Shown here: in pieces, positions 58,185-64,000 of the stretch | Numbering within the stretch: the first letter of the stretch is position 1 | How the letters are laid out: each line of letters begins with the position of its first letter | Source: Otatea glauca | Lineage: Eukaryota > Streptophyta > Magnoliopsida > Poales > Poaceae | Length of the DNA: 64,000 nt | Reading direction: 5' to 3' | NCBI GenBank assembly: GCA_036346275.1 | Contig: CM070730.1 | Location: 46,670,918 to 46,734,917 of the forward strand | Made by a program: the position numbers and the translations under genes | The notes under the pieces: model-generated | The model's database searches: none | What the model was told of the DNA's origin: nothing | What the model saw: only the letters and a program-made list of their open reading frames with translations

Positions 58185-58594
58185 TGTTGGAGAATACCTG
58201 AAGAGCTACTGATTATGCAGCATACAGATCAAGGGATTGCAGCTATGTCGGCAAAAGACAAGATTGTCCTTCATTTGCACTCATAGTTTAACTATTCTTG
58301 TAAGGGGTATTTCGGTCATTTGTACAGGCCAAGAGCCTATAAATACCCCATCCCCCTCTTATTTGTGGGGAGAGCTCTTTTGAGCAATATGAAGGAAAAC
58401 TAAAATTGACGAGCCCTCGGGGCCCTGCTCTCCGGAGACTAACCCCCGTAGGCTCGTCGACAGGAGTAGGACGGTCCTCTCGGACCCCCGAACCTGTATA
58501 AATCCCCTGTGTCATTTTCACTCTCGTGGACGATGGCCCGTTAAACGGCCGACGTCCACCCCCTCTCTCATGTTCGGTTTTTATACCTACAACA
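58185..58594 (+). repeat. 3' LTR of element F (410 bp)
   Basis: Same length as the 5' LTR with four transitions by eye. Followed by the AGCTT duplication at 58595-58599. Confidence 0.92.
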
Positions 58595-58868
58595 AGCTTC
58601 TTCTCCACCGTCCTTACTCTGTCTCTCGCGCGCAAGCAGTAGAGCCGCACCGCCTCAGCCATACCGCCTTTCTTTCTTGTCTCTTCTGCGTCGCAATCCG
58701 CAGCCCGAGGCCAAGCTCATGTCTCAACCAACTCCTCTGACACATTGCTGCAACCCGGTCGACGAGCCCCTTGGCAGCACCGTAGAAAGCCCAAGAGAGC
58801 CCGCTGTCTTTCAGCTAGCCGCCAATCTAAATTGCGTTCAGACTCTGTGCTGCACAGCCTCTTTGGCC

Positions 58869-58875
58869 TATAAAA
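58869..58875 (+). promoter_or_regulatory. TATA box of the G LTR
   Basis: TATAAAA after GGCC, at the place matching 41099-41105 of element E. Confidence 0.5.
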
Positions 58876-59692
58876 GACCAGCAAAGCTTCGTGAGGTTCT
58901 TGCAACTCCCACCACCTTTTCCTTAGTTGCCTTTACATCCAGCTCCATCAAAAGCGTCATTGCTTCCTCCACCATTGCCATAATACTTGCCAGAAAAGGG
59001 GGAAGACATTGATTAACCAAACCAGTCCATACCACATCAAGTAATTAAGTCCAGAGCCTCCTCATAGCACCTAGTGCATGTTCGTGACCTCGATTGGAAC
59101 TCATCCTCTTTGGCGAGCCGCCGCGTCGAGCTGTTCCCTCCGTCGCCGCCCGTGCATGGTGAGAACCTTCCTCCACTACTCATTTTCCTAGCCAAAGCCA
59201 AAAATAGGACCCTCTAGGCACAGCGATTCTCATGGTGGTAAAATTGCGCCGCAAAAACCTGTGCTTGAGCTCCGCCACCGAACGACCATGACGACCGCCG
59301 CCCCTACCACAGTGGCACGCCAATCCAAGCCACCTCCGGATGAACCTTCACCACCCATATGTGCGCGCCACTTTCCTGATACTCACCTAGCCAGCAGAGC
59401 GCCGGTTTCGACCACCCCTCGCCGGCACGGCTTACCTCCGCCGCTGGTCTCCAATGGCGACCCCTCTCCCGACCACCTCCGATCACCGCGAGAGTTTACC
59501 TAGATGCGCGTGAACCCCGTGGTTCTCGCCATGGAACCCATTTGCCATCTCCGGCCTTTCCTCGCCGGTGGCGAGCTTTGGCGCTACCTCCTCTATCTCG
59601 GGTCGCCAACAGACGGGACCCTTGTGTCATTCGCTTGCGCACGCAGTCTCACTGCCATATGGGCCCGGTTGTCAGTGCCTTAGCCTAGCCCG

Positions 59693-59747
59693 AGTCAAAA
59701 AAGGGAAAGCGTAACCTCAGTTTGAAGGCGTACTTTCCTATTTTGAC
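59693..59747 (+). other. Inverted repeat (RNA hairpin) in the G LTR
   Basis: Arms GTCAAAAAAGGGAAAG and CTTTCCTATTTTGAC with about 23 bases between. The pairing is imperfect (one bulge, one mismatch, one G-T) but occupies the same place as the perfect stem at 41998-42050. Confidence 0.45.
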
Positions 59748-61830
59748 ATATTTTGATTTTCACCATTTTCCTAAACCGAGCATATTCATTTGCTTATAAC
59801 TTTTGCATTTCAGCTCCAAATGAAATGAAGTAAGTTTATAATTTCATGATAAATCATGTAGATTTAGAATATGCAAAAATATTTTGAAAATGAACTCTGT
59901 TTGAACTTTGAATTTAAATTTAAAGAAATAAGTCAAAATATGTCATTCATAGAATTTTTGCAAATAAACTCTAAATTGAGTAAAATAAATTTTATTAGAA
60001 AGCTGAACTCCTCAGGAACCTAAATATGCAAAAAATATTTAGATTTTGACTTGATTTACATCATTTTCTAAAGTAAGTTGTTTCCAATGTATTGAATATA
60101 CAAATATGAATATCTTTTGCAAAAAGGATTCAATTCATGCCAACCAGTTTCTATGTGTTTAAAAGTTAGTAATCTACCTAGAAATGCAAAAACATTCAAA
60201 ATTGAATCTAGTTTGAATAAAATTTGAAAATAGGTTATTTTCCAATGCATAGAAAATTAAAATAAATATAACTTAAAGCATAGAAATTCAAATAATGGTA
60301 AACTGATTCTTAGGTATTTAATAAAACCACAATACCCGTATTTAATATCTCATGTTTGAGCATATTTGAATTAAGTGCATATTAGATCTTAATGTTTACT
60401 TATATGAAAAACATCTCGGATAAAAGCAAAATATTGCGGAACCAACTCTAAAACACTCTTAGGGTCATCCTCTGCTAATTCTAGAAAAATGAATAAATAA
60501 TCTTATAAGGTGCAGTCGCAAACTAAAAACTATAACTAAACCTTTGTCGTATAGAATTTAATAACACTTAAGCCTATTCAACAACTTGTAAAACATCTCG
60601 TATAAATGCAAGTATTGTGCAGATTCATGTAGAAATGATATTTAAGATATATATTACCATAATCTGGAAAAATATTCTTATTACAACTTGCTTTGCATCT
60701 GAATCTTGCTAGTCCAATACCCTGGTCATCAGAAACCTTAATGCCATATAAGCTAATTCAGCAATGAATATAATGTCTCATCCAAATCCTAAAATTTATG
60801 AAATTAGCTTATAAGAACTCCCTAAAGTATAGACTACCCTATTCTAAAGAAATAATCTCGTATCATCATGCTTTGCATATAAATCCTATTAACAAAATAA
60901 CCTTAAGTACTATGATTTCTGGACTACATAACATGAATAAGCAAACTTGCAAGTATTGAAGAAATCTGTAGTTAAGATATTTGTATCATCAGATCCTTCT
61001 TAAAAACCACAAATATATATATAACCAGTAACCTAACTTAACGGATTTATTCAAAACTACTTATGCAAAATCAATTAAGGATTAAGTGTTAATCATTCAC
61101 AGCGAGCAACCTAATGATCTAATGTGTTAATTCTATTAATTCAAATAATTTTAGCATCTAGAATTCGAAAAGCAAGAATAGATAGTATATAAAAGAAACC
61201 GTGCAATGCTAAACCTAAAAGCCGTTAACGATATAAATGTATATTCGACTATAATGCAAGAACATAAAATCATTCAACCCAAACCCTAAGTCACACCTGT
61301 TTCTATAGTTGATTTTATTTGATTTTCCATCTGATTTCTTTTTGTCCTTATTGAACATCGTTATTTGGTATAAGCACCACTTTGATCATATTGATCCCAG
61401 TTTTATAAATGTTTTATGAAATGTTTTCTTGCATACATTATGTTCTTTAAACACTGCTACTTTATGGTTATTGGTAGTTGTACCTGTAGTATCATAGAAC
61501 TTCCTTGGTAAGTATGGATTGTGAACCTTGATAACCCTAGAATAAGGTAGACAACATCTAATGTCATTATGGGATTACTCACAATTAGCATTCATGCTTA
61601 GCCTTGCTTAAGACAAGTTCTTTATAATTTAAAAATGTTGGATATGACTAAAAATGTTGGGTATGACCTTTCTTTATGATTGGTATTTTGGATGAAAAAA
61701 AATAAAACTATGGTTTTGATGCAGGCAATTATTGGCAATAGCTGGATGTACAAGGGACTTGTACGTAGTGTAGGGGGAGATTATTGCCCGTGTCGGATTA
61801 AGGACCGAACTATGGGTTGTTTTCAGGCCA

Positions 61831-61843
61831 CACTACTACAAAA
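61831..61843. repeat. CACTA terminal inverted repeat
   Basis: CACTACTACAAAA, the canonical grass CACTA end. Its partner should lie beyond 64000. Confidence 0.9.
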
Positions 61844-61914
61844 GGTGTTATATTAGACACGTCATCACTGAATGTTTTTTACGAAAACTATCCCTGATGT
61901 GTTTCGGGCACATC

Positions 61915-62215
61915 CCAGATGGTTTGTGGTTGAAACCGTCTGCTATATTGGATCATTATAGACTGTTTCATCCACAAACCGTCTGTGAAGTTATTGCTTT
62001 CATCATAGACGGTTTGTAGTTAGAACCGTCTGTGAAGTTATTGCTTTCATCATAGACGGTTTGTAGTTGGAACCGTCTGCGATGTACCATACATCTTAGA
62101 CGGTTCCAACCACAAACCATCTAGGATGAAAGCAAGAACTTCACAGACGGTTTGTGGATGAAACCATCCGTGATTATCACCATATCATAGATGTTTTTAT
62201 GTACAAGCCGTCCGT
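61915..62215. repeat. CACTA subterminal repeats, including a 60-bp inverted repeat
   Basis: Repeated AGACGGTTTGT...AACCGTCT units; each is itself a short palindrome (for example 62007-62031 and 62054-62078). A 47-bp unit is duplicated in tandem within 61985-62078. On a larger scale 61972-62031 and 62098-62157 are inverted copies that could fold into one long hairpin. Such repeats bind the element's own proteins in En/Spm. Confidence 0.8.
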
Positions 62216-62249
62216 GAATCGTTTAGAGCAAACATTGAAAACATCATGC

Positions 62250-62265
62250 TATATATATATATATA
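62250..62265. repeat. (AT) microsatellite
   Basis: About eight AT units between the subterminal repeats and the minus-strand frame. Confidence 0.85.
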
Positions 62266-62349
62266 AGCATAAGCATAAACAGAGTGCTATGTACAAAAGT
62301 TTCCCACCAAAATACTACAGCGAAATACTACTTAGTCGCTAGCCTACAT

Positions 62350-62804
62350 CTAGTCCTCATCGTCATCAGTGTCGTCGTCAGAGTCGGAGACGTCGCTGCG
62401 ACCGTCGGGGTCCTCACTCGACCCGGCTCTGTCTGGGTCATCCTCCAGCTCCCAGCCATCATGGTAGCCCTCCGACGAGTCGTAGCTGTCGTCGTCGGAG
62501 GATGAGATGACTATTGGTGACGCCGGACGCTTCTTTTCGACGGTTGAGGCGGACGAAGCGGTGCCCGAGGTGGCCGGCGGAGGGGATCATCCACGATAAG
62601 CCGCAGCCGATGGATTTGAGGATATGGCGCCACAATTGCATCGCAGCCATTCCTGCAGAGGTGCAGAGGACGAGGAGGCGAACTCGACGGTGGCGGTGGT
62701 GGCGGATGGGAAGTCGACGGTGGCGGTGAAGGCGGAGGCGAAGTCGACGATGGTGATGAAGGCGGAGGCGGTGGGGTGTCGGAGTTGTTTGATGAGGTGC
62801 TCAT
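62350..62804 (-). pseudogene. Pro-rich protein with acidic Ser/Asp tail, antisense in the CACTA element, frameshifted
   Basis: The start at 62804 opens a Ser/Pro-rich frame (MSTSSNNSDTPPPPP, then long Pro runs) to about 62590. A different frame then continues as KKRPASPIVISSSDDD and a strongly acidic tail rich in Ser, Asp and Glu, ending at TAG 62350-62352. Together about 150 codons with one frame change near 62580-62595. The KKRP stretch could be a nuclear signal. It may be the element's second gene or a captured host fragment; I know no family. It opposes the transposase direction. Confidence 0.4.
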
Positions 62805-63087
62805 GGTAGTGATGATCTCTGCAGAATGCGATTGATGATCGAGTACTTATAGGTACATTATACTCCAGCGCTACGGGAACTTGATCAGATAGTTTAATGA
62901 TCTTCGGAAGACGAAGCGTCAACTCGAAACACTACACGCCTGTCTTGGAGCAGACGGTTAATTTAATTCTTCGGAAGACGAACCGATCAACTCAAAAAAC
63001 TGCGCGCCTGTCTTGAAAAACGAAGCGATATGATCGAACTCCTTAGCGGGAAGACGAAGCGATGAACTACGCTGTCTTGGGAAGGAA

Positions 63088-63180
63088 CATCACAGACGGT
63101 TTGTAGTCAAAATCATGTGCGATGACGTAATCGCAGATAGTTTTATCTAAAAACCGTATGTGGTTTCACGAACGGTTTTA
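63088..63180. repeat. Second block of CACTA subterminal repeats
   Basis: CACAGACGGTTTGTAG and related words, as in 61915-62215. The segment 62805-63087 before it is short noncoding sequence with a repeated CTTCGGAAGACGAA word (62898, 62979) and no gene. Confidence 0.65.
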
Positions 63181-63194
63181 TCCAAAACTGGCTA

Positions 63195-63764
63195 CGGCAA
63201 GAGAATCCGACGTGGCCAGAGTACTGGATCATCAAACAGCATAACCTTCAGTTCAACAGATGGTTCAAGGAGCAACAACCCATAACTGCAAGCTCATCAG
63301 GTCATACGCTGACATGGTTGGCAAAAGGGCCAGCATTTATGGTCGTAACATGGAAAGGATACAACTTAAATGTGTACACATTTTATACGAGAGATCAGGA
63401 CATGAAGAGCACAAACCAGAATAGCGGTGTTCTCATTGATGCACTGAATACCGTTGGATCAACGAGGAGCTCGTACTATGAGTTCATTGAAGAAATTTGG
63501 GAGCTCGACTACGTACTTTTCAAGATCCCCTTATTTCGGTGCCGTTGTGTTAACCTGCAGCACGTGAAGGTTGACAAGTACGGAATCACAACTGTGGACC
63601 TCGAACGTGTTGGATACCAAGACGAACCATTTGTTCTTGCTAACCAAGTTGTTCAAGTCTTCTACGTAACCGACCCGTCCAACAAGCAGCGCCACGTTTT
63701 TCTTGAGAGAAAAAGGAGGATTGTCGGAGTCGACAATGTGGTAGATGAAGAAGAATACAATTAG
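63195..63764 (+). pseudogene. CACTA transposase C-terminal part (DUF4216)
   Basis: The C-terminal part of a TNP2-type transposase. Coding sense begins near 63195 (WPEYWIIKQHN) without a start, and the frame is open to TAG at 63762-63764 after EEEYN. DUF4216 landmarks are WKGYNLNVYTFYT, NSGVLIDAL, IWELDY, IPLFRCR, PFVLANQ and QVFYVTDP. It is the counterpart of 49800-50351 in the other CACTA fragment, clearly related but diverged. The catalytic core is absent, so this element depends on another copy. Confidence 0.82.
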
Positions 63765-64000
63765 TTTGACGAGTTGCCTCCTATTAGTACCGGCGTCACA
63801 ACCCAAGAAAACCAACCTGAGGAAGCCAGCTACAGACGTGTTGATCATCACGAAGGGCTAATTTTTTCACAAAAAGAATAAGCAAATGGAGTTGTCATGA
63901 GCTGTGCAATAATTGTAATTAATCAGCTCTATGTATTATAACAAATGAGATGTATGTATTACAATTATATTAAGGAAAAAGTGGCTCATCCCAAACGGTT

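Larger units (their letters stand above)
50554..58594 (+). mobile_element. Element F: young non-autonomous LTR retrotransposon (LARD-like), 8.0 kb
   Basis: Two 410-bp LTRs (50554-50963 and 58185-58594), five-base target duplication AGCTT (50549-50553 and 58595-58599), primer site and polypurine tract are all intact. The 7.2-kb inside has only scraps of gag, RNase H and integrase of a non-chromodomain (Tat-lineage) gypsy element, then tandem repeats and very GC-rich filler. The LTRs differ at four positions by eye, all transitions, about 1%. Using the commonly quoted grass rate of 1.3e-8 per site per year gives about 0.4 million years. It must have moved with borrowed proteins. Confidence 0.9.
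58600..61830 (+). repeat. G LTR, right piece (relative of the A/E LTR)
   Basis: Continues 50445-50553. It holds a TATA box (58869-58875), a GC-rich stretch (59090-59690), a hairpin (about 59693-59747) and then AT-rich sequence. The parts 59750-60050 and 61370-61830 align with 42050-42340 and 42640-43092 of the E LTR. Between them G has about 1 kb (roughly 60300-61310) that E lacks, AT-rich and without a gene. The CACTA element at 61831 interrupts it after TTTTCAGGCCA. Confidence 0.72.
61831..64000 (+). mobile_element. CACTA transposon, 5' end, running off the window
   Basis: Starts with CACTACTACAAAA (61831-61843), the En/Spm-type terminal inverted repeat, inside the G LTR; the preceding bases CCA would be the 3-bp duplication. 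Inside are subterminal repeats, a minus-strand open frame, more subterminal repeats and a transposase end fragment. A word AAACGGTT at the very end of the window suggests that the 3' subterminal repeats begin there. Confidence 0.85.

Noticed and set aside
58677..59503. Small frames in the G LTR
   Set aside because: They lie in the transcribed GC-rich part of an LTR, have no family, and have no counterpart frame in the E or A LTR.

Overview
The window is repeat DNA from a plant nuclear genome, most likely a grass (Poaceae, probably panicoid). It holds Ty3/gypsy chromoviruses with very long LTRs (about 3 to 4.9 kb), chromodomains and initiator-methionine-tRNA primer sites, CACTA transposons with TNP2/DUF4216 coding regions and CACTACTACAAAA ends, and a Tourist-like MITE. 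The species is inferred from repeat types only. I found no host gene, tRNA, rRNA or CRISPR array. All coding sequence belongs to mobile elements, and nearly all of it is broken.

Layout. 1-3765: element A (+), 3' part of a chromovirus pol plus a truncated 3' LTR. 3766-31875: element B (-), a nearly complete chromovirus opened by two insertions, a 4.9-kb solo LTR (S1, 7321-12236, 5-bp duplication CGAGT) and chromovirus C (14757-25944). 31876-34610: a minus-strand retroelement fragment H with a 42-43-bp minisatellite. 34611-47989: element E (+), same family as A, whose 3' LTR carries a Tourist-like MITE (43642-43862) and a B-family solo LTR (S2, 43967-47573, duplication GCCTT). 47990-50444: a CACTA 3' terminus and a broken TNP2 transposase. 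50445-61830: an E-related LTR (G) split by a young non-autonomous LTR element F (50554-58594, duplication AGCTT, two 410-bp LTRs with 4 differences by eye). 61831-64000: the 5' end of another CACTA element running off the window.

How the parts work together. Each chromovirus should make Gag, an aspartic protease, reverse transcriptase/RNase H and a chromodomain integrase. B and C also carry a further reading frame (called ORF0 here) between the primer site and gag; in C it is intact. B-family LTRs show a recognisable promoter: TGACGTCA palindromes and a G-box just upstream of a TATA box, with MYB3R-type MSA motifs further upstream. S1 carries an eleven-copy 14-bp ACGT/GTTAAC array instead. 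The E and G LTRs share a predicted RNA hairpin downstream of their TATA boxes.

The region grew by nested insertion, solo-LTR formation and deletion at junctions. Nothing in it looks able to transpose by itself. F looks recently mobile but must have used proteins supplied in trans.
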